A model generated the notes under the pieces. That model was given only the letters and a program-made list of their open reading frames with translations, did not search any database and was not told the DNA's origin. From Croceibacterium segetis (GTDB lineage Bacteria > Pseudomonadota > Alphaproteobacteria > Sphingomonadales > Sphingomonadaceae), in NCBI RefSeq assembly GCF_011320115.1, contig NZ_JAANOZ010000001.1, positions 1 through 64,000 on the forward strand: a stretch of 64,000 bases of DNA, given 5' to 3'. Position 1 is the first letter of the stretch; every line of letters begins with the position of its first letter. This document shows positions 48,359-57,118 of this stretch, piece by piece. The position numbers and the translations under genes were made by a program.

Positions 48359-49033
48359 ATGGCCGCTGTGGCACCGCGTGAGCTCAAGATCGGGGCGATC
48401 ATCGACAAGACGCTCGGTGTGCTCGAACGCACCGCCGGGCCGGCTCTGGCCTATTTCGCGGCCCTCACGGCGATCGACTGCGCGATCACCTATTTCACGC
48501 TGTCGATGATAGCCCCGCTGCAGGCGCTGGCCATCGGCCTGCTCAAGATGGTCGTCGGCATCGTTGCCGGCTACCTCCTGCTCGATGCGATGGTCCGCAA
48601 GACCGGGCTTCGCTCGGGCAAGGGTGAAGACACCTTCCTGACCTTTTTCGGCCTGTCCCTGCTCTCCGGGTTTGCCGTACTTGTCGGATTGATCCTGCTG
48701 ATCATCCCGGGACTGTTCCTGATTGCTCGCTGGAGCATTGCCCAGCCGCTGGTGGTTGCCCGCGGCGACGGCGTGATGCAGGCTTTCGGGGAAAGCTGGG
48801 AGCGCACCCGCGGCAACGAGTTCCAGATCCTCATGGCGATGCTCGCCTTGCTTGCCCTCTTCATCGCCATCGCGATCGCCGGCGCTGCGCTGTTCGAGAA
48901 GACCGACATCATCGGGATCGTCATCGGGCAAGTCGGCTCGAGCGCGATAAGCGCGGCATCGCTGGCCATGGGCGTTGCGCTTTACGGCCTGATCGTCGGC
49001 GCCGAGAAGGACGTTGCCGCGACGTTCGAATGA
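48359..49033 (+). CDS. Multi-pass membrane protein, YciC-like
   Basis: The ATG at 48359 follows GAGGGAGAG and gives 224 residues with about six hydrophobic segments. The block L-I-I-P-G-L-F-L-I-A-R-W and A-F-G-E-S-W-E-R-T resembles the YciC/glycerophosphodiesterase membrane-domain family, of unknown function. The N-terminus is cytosolic. It lies between dprA and topA as a separate unit. Confidence 0.75.
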   Translation: MAAVAPRELKIGAIIDKTLGVLERTAGPALAYFAALTAIDCAITYFTLSMIAPLQALAIGLLKMVVGIVAGYLLLDAMVRKTGLRSGKGEDTFLTFFGLSLLSGFAVLVGLILLIIPGLFLIARWSIAQPLVVARGDGVMQAFGESWERTRGNEFQILMAMLALLALFIAIAIAGAALFEKTDIIGIVIGQVGSSAISAASLAMGVALYGLIVGAEKDVAATFE

Positions 49034-49120
49034 AGATTGCGCGCATCGACGCTTGACGAACCGGGCTGAGGCCAACCACCCTCGCGCGTACACATACGTG
49101 TAGGGGCTCGTTTTAAATCC

Positions 49121-51652
49121 ATGCAGCTTGTCATCGTCGAATCGCCGGCCAAGGCGAAGACCATCGAGAAATACCTCGGCGGGGACTACAAGGTCCTCGC
49201 CTCGTACGGCCATGTGCGCGACCTGCCGGCCAAGGACGGCAGCGTGCGGCCGGACGAGGACTTCGCGATGGACTGGGAGGTCTATGGCGACAAGCTCAAG
49301 CGGGTGAAGGAAATCGCCGACCTGGCCAAGAAGGCCGACCGGCTGATCCTCGCCACCGACCCCGACCGCGAAGGCGAGGCGATCAGCTGGCACGTGCAGG
49401 AGCTGCTCAGGAACCGCAAGGCGCTGCCCGCCGAAGTCGAGCGGGTCACCTTCAACGCGATCACCAAGCAGGCCGTCACCGACGCGATGGCGCACCCGCG
49501 CCAGCTCGATACCGACCTGATCGACGCCTACCTCGCCCGCCGCGCGCTCGATTACCTCTTCGGCTTCACCCTCAGCCCGGTGCTGTGGCGCAAGCTGCCC
49601 GGCGCGAAGAGCGCGGGCCGCGTGCAGTCGGTGGCGCTCAGGCTGATCGTCGACCGCGAATTCGAGATCGAGGCCTTCGTGCCGCAGGAATACTGGTCGG
49701 TCGTCGCGACCATGGAGCACGACGGGACCGAGTTCGAGGCGCGGCTGGTCACCTTCGACGGACTGAAGCTCGACCGCCTGACCATCGGCGACAAGGGCAT
49801 GGCCCAGTCCGCCAAGGCTGCGGTCGAGGCCGGGCGTTTTACGGTCGAGCAAGTCGAGACCAAGCCACTCAAGCGCAATCCGGCGCCGCCGTTCACCACC
49901 TCGACGCTGCAGCAGGAAGCCGCGCGCAAGCTCGGCTATTCGGCCAGCCACACGATGCGCCTGGCGCAAAACCTCTATGAGGCCGGCGCGATCACCTACA
50001 TGCGCACCGACGGCGTGCAGATGGACCACAGCGCGATCAGTGCGGCGCGCCGGGCGATCACCGAGCGCTTCGACGGCCATTACCTGCCCGAGAAGCCGCG
50101 GATCTATCAGACCAAGGCCAAGAACGCGCAGGAAGCCCACGAGGCGATCCGTCCTACCGATTTCAACCGCAGCCATGCCGGCTCGGGCGACGAGGCGAGG
50201 CTCTACGAGCTGATCTACAAGCGCGCGATGGCGAGCCAGATGGCCGGGGCCAGCCTCGAGCGCACGACTGTCACGCTGCGCGATCCGACCGGCCGGCACG
50301 AGCTGCGAGCGACCGGGCAGGTGGTGAAGTTCCCTGGCTTCCTGGCGATCTACGAAGAGGGCCGCGACCAGAAGAACGAGGACGAGGAGGACGAGGGCTT
50401 GCTGCCGCTGATGCGCCAGGGCGATTCCCCGGCCAAGAAGGCGGTCGTCGCCGACCAGCACTTCACCCAGCCGCCGCCGCGCTTTTCCGAAGCGAGCCTG
50501 GTCAAGCGGCTCGAGGAGCTCGGCATCGGCCGCCCCTCGACCTATGCCTCGACGATCCAGACCCTGCGCGACCGCGAATACGTGCGGATGGAGAAGAACC
50601 GCTTCTTCGCCGAGGAATCCGGCCGCCTGCTGACAGCGTTTCTCGAGCGCTTCTTCCCGCGCTACGTCGCCTACGACTTCACCGCCGGAATGGAGGAAGA
50701 GCTCGACGACGTTTCGGGCGGCCGCGCCGAGTGGAAGCACGTGCTCGAAGCCTTCTGGCGCGACTTCAAGCCGAAGAGCGACGAGGTGATGGAGCGCAAG
50801 CCGTCCGAAGTCACCGAAGTCCTCGACGAATTCCTGTCGGACTACTTGTTCCCCAAGCAGGCCGACGGCGGGGATCCGCGGCAGTGCCCCAAGTGCGTCG
50901 CCGAGGGCCGCGAGGGCGGCCGTTTGGGGCTGCGCGGCGGTCGGTTCGGCGCTTTCGTCGCCTGTTCGAACTACCCCGAGTGCTCCTTCCGCCGGAAATT
51001 CGGCCAGCCGGGCGAGGGCGGGGCCGGGGAGGACGAGTCGATGGGGCAGGATCCCGCGACCGGGCTTGAGGTCAATCGCAAGACCGGGCGCTTCGGTCCC
51101 TACGTCCAGCTCGGCGACGGGAAGGACGCGCGGCGCGCGTCGATTCCCAAGGACTTGCCCGACTTCGATCTCGAATGGGCCTTGAAGCTGCTCGCCCTGC
51201 CGCGCGAGATCGGCCTGCATCCGGAGAGCGGCAAGCCGATCACCGCGAGCATCGGCCGCTACGGCCCGTACCTCGCGCACGATGGCAAGTACGCCAAGCT
51301 GTCGAGCACGCGCGACGTGTTCGAGACCGGCATGAATGCCGCGGTGACGCTGCTCGCCGAAGCGGCCAACCGCAAGGCCGGCGGCGACCGCGCCAAGGCG
51401 GAACCGATCAAGGCGCTCGGCGCTCATCCCACCAGCGGCGGTGAGATCAGGGTCATGCCCGGCCGCTATGGCCCATACGTCACCGACGGCACGACCAACG
51501 CCACGCTGCCCAAAGACGTCAAGCCCGAGGATGTGACCGAAGCTCAAGCAATCGAGCTGATCGACGCCCGCGCCGCCAAGGGCCCTGCCAAGAAGAAGGG
51601 TCGCGGCGGGGCGAAGAAGAAGGCTCCGGCGAAGAGGAAGGCCAAGGCATGA
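49121..51652 (+). CDS. topA: DNA topoisomerase I
   Basis: This 843-residue protein begins with the Toprim block V-I-V-E-S-P-A-K-A-K-T-I-E-K-Y-L, has D-P-D-R-E-G-E-A-I-S, and the active Tyr293 in I-T-Y-M-R-T-D-G. A four-cysteine zinc motif (C-P-K-C and C-S-N-Y-P-E-C) and C-terminal repeat domains follow. The tail is Lys/Ala-rich. The enzyme relaxes negatively supercoiled DNA. A small interrupted palindrome (TACAC/GTGTA, 49089-49102) lies before the start. The stop overlaps the next gene. Confidence 0.97.
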   Translation: MQLVIVESPAKAKTIEKYLGGDYKVLASYGHVRDLPAKDGSVRPDEDFAMDWEVYGDKLKRVKEIADLAKKADRLILATDPDREGEAISWHVQELLRNRKALPAEVERVTFNAITKQAVTDAMAHPRQLDTDLIDAYLARRALDYLFGFTLSPVLWRKLPGAKSAGRVQSVALRLIVDREFEIEAFVPQEYWSVVATMEHDGTEFEARLVTFDGLKLDRLTIGDKGMAQSAKAAVEAGRFTVEQVETKPLKRNPAPPFTTSTLQQEAARKLGYSASHTMRLAQNLYEAGAITYMRTDGVQMDHSAISAARRAITERFDGHYLPEKPRIYQTKAKNAQEAHEAIRPTDFNRSHAGSGDEARLYELIYKRAMASQMAGASLERTTVTLRDPTGRHELRATGQVVKFPGFLAIYEEGRDQKNEDEEDEGLLPLMRQGDSPAKKAVVADQHFTQPPPRFSEASLVKRLEELGIGRPSTYASTIQTLRDREYVRMEKNRFFAEESGRLLTAFLERFFPRYVAYDFTAGMEEELDDVSGGRAEWKHVLEAFWRDFKPKSDEVMERKPSEVTEVLDEFLSDYLFPKQADGGDPRQCPKCVAEGREGGRLGLRGGRFGAFVACSNYPECSFRRKFGQPGEGGAGEDESMGQDPATGLEVNRKTGRFGPYVQLGDGKDARRASIPKDLPDFDLEWALKLLALPREIGLHPESGKPITASIGRYGPYLAHDGKYAKLSSTRDVFETGMNAAVTLLAEAANRKAGGDRAKAEPIKALGAHPTSGGEIRVMPGRYGPYVTDGTTNATLPKDVKPEDVTEAQAIELIDARAAKGPAKKKGRGGAKKKAPAKRKAKA

Positions 51653-51828
51653 GCGAGCGTTTCGAAAAGCACCGCCAGCCATGGCGCTCCGACGAGGTCG
51701 CCAAGCTCAGGACGCTGGCGAGCAAGGGCAAGGGCCTCAAGGAAATCGCCAAGGCGCTCAGCCGGACCGAGGAATCGACCCGCGACCGAGCCAAGGTCGA
51801 CGGTATCGCCATCGCCAAGAAGCGTTGA
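51649..51828 (+). CDS. Small SANT/Myb-like DNA-binding protein
   Basis: This 59-residue protein overlaps the topA stop by ATGA. It reads W-R-S-D-E-V-A-K-L-R-T-L-A-S-K-G-K-G, then L-K-E-I-A-K-A-L-S-R-T-E-E-S-T, a helix-turn-helix of the SANT/Myb or resolvase type. It is rich in Lys and Arg. The tight coupling to topA suggests a nucleoid or topology-related role, but this is not proven. Confidence 0.8.
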   Translation: MSERFEKHRQPWRSDEVAKLRTLASKGKGLKEIAKALSRTEESTRDRAKVDGIAIAKKR

Positions 51829-51882
51829 TAATGTGCCCTTGCCGCCGGCCACGGGTCGGTACGAGCTGAGGGGAGGTCGCCC

Positions 51883-52440
51883 ATGTCCGCACTGTTGCTA
51901 GCCGCCGCCGCCGCCGGCTTCGCGCCGCCGAGCTTTGCGCCGGATCAGCTCCGCCAGCTTGAACGGGAGACCGCAACAGCATCCGTAATCCTTGATGCGC
52001 AAGTCGATCCAAAGGGACGGATCAGCCACTGCAAGGCGATCGCGACTTCGGGCGACGCGCAGCAAGGCGCGAGCCTCTGCAGCCGTGCCGAAAGCCTGCG
52101 GATCGAGCCGGCCGCGGTGCTCGGGAGGTCGGCCTACGGCGTCGTGCGACAATTGGTCGGCGCAGCGGGCGCGGCGCGCTCACCGTCCGACATCGAGGTC
52201 CAGGTCAACGTGCTGCCGGCGGGCCAGGCCAGTCTCCGCGTTCAGGCCAACGTCCTCGTCGGCGCCACAGGCAAGCCGCAAGCATGCAACGCCGGCGACG
52301 CGCCCGCGGGCTACGGCGATGTCGCTTGCGCGCAGGTCGGCGCCATCACCTTCGGCACGCTGAAAGACGGCGAGGGTCAGCCGGTCCAGTACGTGCGCAC
52401 CGTGAGCGTCGATTTCGTCACCCAGCCTTCCGCCGGATGA
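51883..52440 (+). CDS. Probable exported protein of unknown function
   Basis: GAGGGGAGG precedes the ATG of this 185-residue protein. It begins with a short hydrophobic stretch (M-S-A-L-L-L-A-A-A-A-A-G-F-A), likely a weak signal peptide. Two regions (about 30-80 and 105-180) share a V-x-L-D-A-Q-V-D-P-K-G-R-I-S-H-C type pattern, like TonB C-terminal-like repeats. I do not recognise it with certainty. Confidence 0.75.
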   Translation: MSALLLAAAAAGFAPPSFAPDQLRQLERETATASVILDAQVDPKGRISHCKAIATSGDAQQGASLCSRAESLRIEPAAVLGRSAYGVVRQLVGAAGAARSPSDIEVQVNVLPAGQASLRVQANVLVGATGKPQACNAGDAPAGYGDVACAQVGAITFGTLKDGEGQPVQYVRTVSVDFVTQPSAG

Positions 52441-52461
52441 GGGCTGCATGGGACCTTTCGA

Positions 52462-53931
52462 TTGACTGAGCGTTCCCCCGGCATGCTTCGATCCCAGGAT
52501 TTCGGCGACAGTTCACCCCCGGTGCGCGAAGGGCCCCGGGTGCGGCCGAACCGCGAGATGGACGGGCTGCCGATTCCGCGCCGCTACTGGGCGATCGCGG
52601 CGATCAGCTTCGGGACCTCGCTGTTCGTGGTCGACGGGGCTATCGCCAATGTCGCCCTGCCGACGATCGGGCGCGAGCTGGGTGTCGGCAACGGGCCGGT
52701 GACCAACGTCGTCACTGTCTACCAGCTGGTGCTGGTGATGGTGCTGCTGCCGTTCTCGAGCCTCGGCGACCGAGTCGGCCACCGCAACCTCTACCAGGTC
52801 GGCCAGGTGCTGTTCCTGATCGCTTCGGCGGTCGTGCTGTTCATTTCCGACTTCGCCTGGCTGCTGGTGGCGCGCGCCGGACAGGCGCTCGGCGCCGGGA
52901 TGGCGCTGAGCGTCTCCGCGGCGATGCTGCGCGAGACGTACCCCGCGCGCAGCCTTGGCAGCGGGATGGGGATCAACTCGGTGGTGGTGGCTTCGTCCTC
53001 GGCGCTGGCGCCGACGCTCGGCGGCTGGCTGGTCGCGAGCTTCGACTGGCGATGGGTGTTCGTCGCCGCTGTGCCGATGGCGGTGATCTCGCTGCTGCTC
53101 GGGCGCGCCTTGCCCGACCCCGTCAAGTTCGACCGCAAGCCCGAGTACCTCAGCGGCGTGTGGAGCGCGCTGACCGTGCTGATGCTGATCGGGGGCATCC
53201 AGATCGCCGCGCATGCCGGAACGATTATCCTCGGCGCCGCCCTCTCTCTGGCGGGCGTGGTTTCAGCGGTGCTGCTCGTGCGGCGCGAGCGCAAGCGGAC
53301 CAACCCCGTCGTCCCGGTCGACCTGATGGCGATGCCGGTGATCGGTCTCTCGGCACTGGCTGCGGTCTGTGCCTTCATCGCCGCCGGTTCGCTGCTCGTG
53401 TCGCTGCCGTTCCTGTTTCAGGAAGGCATGGGCTACCCGCCCGACCAGGTCGGGCTGCTGCTGCTGCCCTTTCCCCTGACGATGCTGATCGTCGCCCCGG
53501 CGGCGGGCTACCTGTCGGACCGCATCGCGCCGACCAAGCTCGGCGTCACCGGCATGGCGATCGCCATCGTCGCGCTCCTGCTGCTCGCCTTCATGCCGGA
53601 TCGGCCGGGCGGCTTCGGGATCGCCTGGCGGTTGTCGCTGTGCGCGGTCGGCTACGGGCTGTTCTTCGCGCCCAACTCGCGGCTGCTGATCGGCCAGGCG
53701 CCGAAGGCCCGCGCGGCGGCGGCCGGCGGCCTGCTGTCCACGTCACGCCTCTCGGGGCAGACCCTCGCCGCGGCGATCGTCGGCATCCTGCTATCGGCAG
53801 GGCTCGGCCTCGGGCCCACGCCGATGCTGGTCGCTTGCGCCTTGTCGGTCGTCGCGGCGCTGTGCAGCTTCGCCCGCTACACCACGATGACCCGCGCCGG
53901 CCACACGATGGCTTCGCTACGCCAGTCCTGA
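52462..53931 (+). CDS. MFS transporter, multidrug efflux (DHA2-like)
   Basis: This protein has about 14 helices in up to 489 residues. MFS motif blocks are seen: S-L-G-D-R-V-G-H-R-N-L-Y (motif A) and G-A-G-M-A-L-S-V-S-A-A-M (motif C-like). D-G-A-I-A-N-V-A-L-P in helix 1 is typical of the DHA2 drug exporters. The reading frame opens at a TTG at 52462; ATG codons at 52483 and 52558 are alternatives, and the last is closest to helix 1. Substrates are not known. Confidence 0.88.
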   Translation: MTERSPGMLRSQDFGDSSPPVREGPRVRPNREMDGLPIPRRYWAIAAISFGTSLFVVDGAIANVALPTIGRELGVGNGPVTNVVTVYQLVLVMVLLPFSSLGDRVGHRNLYQVGQVLFLIASAVVLFISDFAWLLVARAGQALGAGMALSVSAAMLRETYPARSLGSGMGINSVVVASSSALAPTLGGWLVASFDWRWVFVAAVPMAVISLLLGRALPDPVKFDRKPEYLSGVWSALTVLMLIGGIQIAAHAGTIILGAALSLAGVVSAVLLVRRERKRTNPVVPVDLMAMPVIGLSALAAVCAFIAAGSLLVSLPFLFQEGMGYPPDQVGLLLLPFPLTMLIVAPAAGYLSDRIAPTKLGVTGMAIAIVALLLLAFMPDRPGGFGIAWRLSLCAVGYGLFFAPNSRLLIGQAPKARAAAAGGLLSTSRLSGQTLAAAIVGILLSAGLGLGPTPMLVACALSVVAALCSFARYTTMTRAGHTMASLRQS

Positions 53932-54528
53932 CCCTTGCGCGAGTGCCGCCGCCTCGGGGCTGCGCCCTCGCGCTTCCGGCGAGAGCTTGTCGACGAGGGC
54001 CGCGATGAAGGCGCGCTCGGCCGCTTCGTCCGCGAAGCTTGCGTGGGGGATCAGGAAGGTCAGCTGGTCGGCCGAAAGCACCCAACCGAGATCGAGCCGC
54101 TCGACGCGATCGATCGCCCGCCACTTAGGGGAAATGGTGATCCTGTCGGTGCTCAGGCGCAGGCCCTCGGGGAGGATTTCGAACTGCGCGTCGATTTCGG
54201 TCGGAATGCCGAGCTTCGGGAAATTGCGCAGGTAGGCGCGGCGAATGGCCCAGTTCTGGATCGCGCCGACCAAGATCACCACGATGAGCGCGAACAGCGC
54301 GGGGATCACGGTCGACAGGCTCACGCCGATCGCGAACATCGCGCCGAACGGGAGCTGCTGGATGAACCAGAAGGCGAAGAGGTGGCCCAATTCTATCGCA
54401 AGGATAAGGCCAACGCCCAGGACAACGCCGATCCAGGTTGCGGAGATGGGACGGCTGCGCGAGGCCATGCTGGCCTTCATGACGTCGTCATGCTTGAGCA
54501 GCGCGCGATGCGTGAGGGCAGCGTCCAT
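53917..54528 (-). CDS. YcxB-like membrane protein
   Basis: This 203-residue protein has two helices (about 30-55 and 65-90) and a soluble C-terminus with I-T-I-S-P-K-W-R-A-I-D-R-V, as in YcxB-like proteins of unknown function. Its end overlaps the convergent MFS gene by 15 bases. It begins just after era on the same strand and may be co-transcribed. Confidence 0.75.
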   Translation of the reverse strand: MDAALTHRALLKHDDVMKASMASRSRPISATWIGVVLGVGLILAIELGHLFAFWFIQQLPFGAMFAIGVSLSTVIPALFALIVVILVGAIQNWAIRRAYLRNFPKLGIPTEIDAQFEILPEGLRLSTDRITISPKWRAIDRVERLDLGWVLSADQLTFLIPHASFADEAAERAFIAALVDKLSPEARGRSPEAAALAQGSGLA

Positions 54529-54533
54529 GCCGC

Positions 54534-55424
54534 CTAGCGTACCCAGTCGAGTCCTATCTCTTCGTAAATCTCGCGGCTTTCGGCCCAGTTCTCGTCGACC
54601 TTGACGTGCAGGAACAGGTGCACCGGCACGCCGAGCAGCTCGCTCAGCTCGCTCCGCGCCGCTTCGCCGATGGCCTTGATCCGCGCTCCGCGCTTGCCGA
54701 GGACGATGGCTTTCTGGCTGTCGCGGCCGATGACGATCTGCTGGCGGATCTCGATGCTGCCGTCCTTGCGCACGGTGTAGCTCTCGGGCCGCACGGCGCT
54801 GTCGTAGGGCAGTTCCTCATGCAGCTGGCGGTAGAGCTGCTCGCGGGTCACTTCGGTGGCCAGCAGGCGCTCGCTGGCGTCGCTGACCTGGTCCTCCGGG
54901 TAGTGCCACGGCCCCTCGGGCATCAGCTCGGCGAGGCGGTGCTTGAGTTCGGCCACCCCATCGCCCGTCAGCGCGGAGACGTAGAACACCGCGTCGAAGG
55001 CAACCTTGCCGACGAGCCCCTGCGCGAGCTCGAGCAGCGATTCCTTCACCGCTGCGTCGACCTTGTTGAGCACCAGCAGCTTGCGCTCGGAGCGGTGCGC
55101 GAGCGATTCCAGCAGCGGTTCGAGCTCGTGGCGGCGCTGCTTGACGGCGTCGACCACGAGCACGATCGCGTCGGCCGCCTCGGCGCCTTCCCACGCGGCG
55201 CTGACCATCGCCCGGTCGAGCCGCCGCTTTGGTGCGAAGATGCCGGGCGTATCGGCGAGGATGATCTGCGTTTCGCCCTCGAGCGCGATGCCCATCAGCC
55301 GCGCGCGCGTGGTCTGCGCCTTGGCGCTGACGATCGCCACCTTTTGCCCGACGAGCGCGTTGACCAGCGTCGACTTGCCGGCGTTCGGCGCGCCCAGCAC
55401 CGCGACTACCCCGCAGCGGGTCAT
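54534..55424 (-). CDS. era: GTPase Era
   Basis: This 296-residue protein has the GTPase motifs G-A-P-N-A-G-K-S-T, D-T-P-G and N-K-V-D, and a C-terminal KH domain with G-K-R-G-A-R-I-K-A-I-G. Era binds 16S rRNA and assists 30S maturation. Its ATG overlaps the rnc stop. Confidence 0.97.
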   Translation of the reverse strand: MTRCGVVAVLGAPNAGKSTLVNALVGQKVAIVSAKAQTTRARLMGIALEGETQIILADTPGIFAPKRRLDRAMVSAAWEGAEAADAIVLVVDAVKQRRHELEPLLESLAHRSERKLLVLNKVDAAVKESLLELAQGLVGKVAFDAVFYVSALTGDGVAELKHRLAELMPEGPWHYPEDQVSDASERLLATEVTREQLYRQLHEELPYDSAVRPESYTVRKDGSIEIRQQIVIGRDSQKAIVLGKRGARIKAIGEAARSELSELLGVPVHLFLHVKVDENWAESREIYEEIGLDWVR

Positions 55425-56089
55425 CCGAACCTCTCCATGAACAGCCGCGCCGCCTCGGTCTCGGCGTCCTGCTTGCTCGAGCCGGTGCCCTCGACCTCGC
55501 CGACCTTGTGCACGCTCACGCGAACGGTGAATTTCGCCGCATGGTCCGGACCGGAGCGGTCGATCACTTCATATTCCGGTGGCTTGCGGCGGTTGCCGGC
55601 GGCCCATTCCTGCAGCGCGCTCTTGGGATGCTTGGAACGGCCGGCGTGACCGGAGACCGCCTCCTCCCACAAGTCGTGGACGATTTCGCGCGTGGCGGAA
55701 AAGCTGGATTCGAGGAAATTCGCCCCAAGCAGTGCCTCGAGCACGTCGCCGAGGACATTGTCGCTGGTGTGGGCGCCGTCGTCGCGCGCCTGGCGCCCCA
55801 GCCGGACGTGCTCGGGCAGGCCGATCTCCTGCGCGATCGCGGCGCACGTCGCCCGGCTGACAAGCGCGTTGAGGCGCTGCGCCAGCTCGCCTTCGGAGGC
55901 GTCCTCTCGGCGATAGAGCCATTCCGCTATGGCCAGACCGAGCACCCGGTCGCCGAGAAACTCGAGCCGCTGGTAATCGCGCGAAGCGCCCATGCTGCCA
56001 TGCGTCAGCGCCTCGATCCACAGCTCCTCGTCGGTGACCGTGAAGCCGAGCCGCTCGAGCCACGCCCGGCTCTCGCCAAGCTCTTTCAC
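55421..56089 (-). CDS. rnc: Ribonuclease III
   Basis: This 222-residue protein starts at the GTG overlapping the lepB stop (GTGA). It has the signature R-L-E-F-L-G-D-R-V-L-G-L, the second catalytic block D-V-L-E-A-L-L-G-A, and a C-terminal double-stranded RNA-binding domain (about 150-220). It processes rRNA and structured RNAs. It belongs to the lepB-rnc-era operon. Confidence 0.97.
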   Translation of the reverse strand: MKELGESRAWLERLGFTVTDEELWIEALTHGSMGASRDYQRLEFLGDRVLGLAIAEWLYRREDASEGELAQRLNALVSRATCAAIAQEIGLPEHVRLGRQARDDGAHTSDNVLGDVLEALLGANFLESSFSATREIVHDLWEEAVSGHAGRSKHPKSALQEWAAGNRRKPPEYEVIDRSGPDHAAKFTVRVSVHKVGEVEGTGSSKQDAETEAARLFMERFG

Positions 56090-56940
56090 AAGGTGTCTCC
56101 GATGCGGCCCCAGCGCGCCGCGCGGAACCAGCTGATCGGGTTGACCCAGCTTGCCCGGCCGTCGGTCGAGAAGGCGATCACCGCCGCGCGGCCGACCACG
56201 TTGTCGATCGGCAGGAAGCCGACACCCTCGCCGGCTTCGGAGGGGAAGCGGCTGTCTTCCGAATTGTCGCGATTGTCGCCCATCACGAACAGCTTGCCCT
56301 CGGGGACGATGACCGCATCGGTGTTGTCGGCGTTGACGCCCCACGGGTTGTTGGCACCCGACTCCCCGAAATCGAGCACCATGTAGCTCACACCGCCGGG
56401 CAGAGTCTCGCGGAAGCGGGGATAGCGGCAGACGGGCGTGCCGTCCGCCGCGACGCTGCGAAAGCGGGCGATGCGGCACGGGTCGTAGGGCGTGATCGGG
56501 GCGACGAAATCGCCCACGCGCACCTTCGGGATCGCGGCGCCGTTGAGATAGACCACGCCGCCTTTGACCTGCACGGTGTCGCCCGGCAGGCCGATCACGC
56601 GCTTGATGTAGGTTTCGCGGTTGATCGGGTGTTTGAACACGATCACGTCGCCGCGTTCGGGCACGTGGCCGAAAATGCGCCCGTCGAACAGCTTGATGTC
56701 GAGCGGCATCGAGGCTTGCGAATAGCCGTATGGCCACTTCTCGGTGAACAGGTAGTCGCCCCACATCGCCGCCGGCAGCATCGATTCGCTGGGGATCGAA
56801 AACATGCCGAACACGAACGTGCGAAAGAGCAGCACCGCGATCACCAACTTGACCAGGAACCACAGGAAGCTGCCTTCCTCCTTCCTGGCCGGGACGGCCT
56901 TGTCGAACTGACTGGCGGGGGGTGATTCGAGGTCAGCCAT
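56086..56940 (-). CDS. lepB: Signal peptidase I
   Basis: This 284-residue protein has one N-terminal helix. The catalytic Ser53 lies in I-P-S-E-S-M-L-P, and the Lys in Y-I-K-R-V-I-G-L-P-G-D. The end block is G-D-N-R-D-N-S-E-D-S-R. It cleaves signal peptides of exported proteins. An ATG three codons earlier (56949) is possible. It is the first gene of lepB-rnc-era. Confidence 0.96.
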   Translation of the reverse strand: MADLESPPASQFDKAVPARKEEGSFLWFLVKLVIAVLLFRTFVFGMFSIPSESMLPAAMWGDYLFTEKWPYGYSQASMPLDIKLFDGRIFGHVPERGDVIVFKHPINRETYIKRVIGLPGDTVQVKGGVVYLNGAAIPKVRVGDFVAPITPYDPCRIARFRSVAADGTPVCRYPRFRETLPGGVSYMVLDFGESGANNPWGVNADNTDAVIVPEGKLFVMGDNRDNSEDSRFPSEAGEGVGFLPIDNVVGRAAVIAFSTDGRASWVNPISWFRAARWGRIGDTL

Positions 56941-57118
56941 CGAGCACACCTGAGGCGAAGTTTACACCGGACTGACAAGGTTGACAGGGTCCAGAACAGA
57001 AGCCGCCGCACCGCTTCACCGACGGCGCAAGACGCCTCGTCGTCGCGGTGTTTTTCCGGTTCCAAATCATCGCCCGGTCGCCTAGCCGATGTGGCCGCCT
57101 GTAGGAAAGGATTGAATA

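Noticed and set aside
47150-51682. A 1510-codon open frame on the minus strand opposite dprA and topA
   Set aside because: The coding strand carries complete, motif-rich dprA and topA with good starts. Long antisense frames are expected in GC-rich genes, and this one shows no domain.
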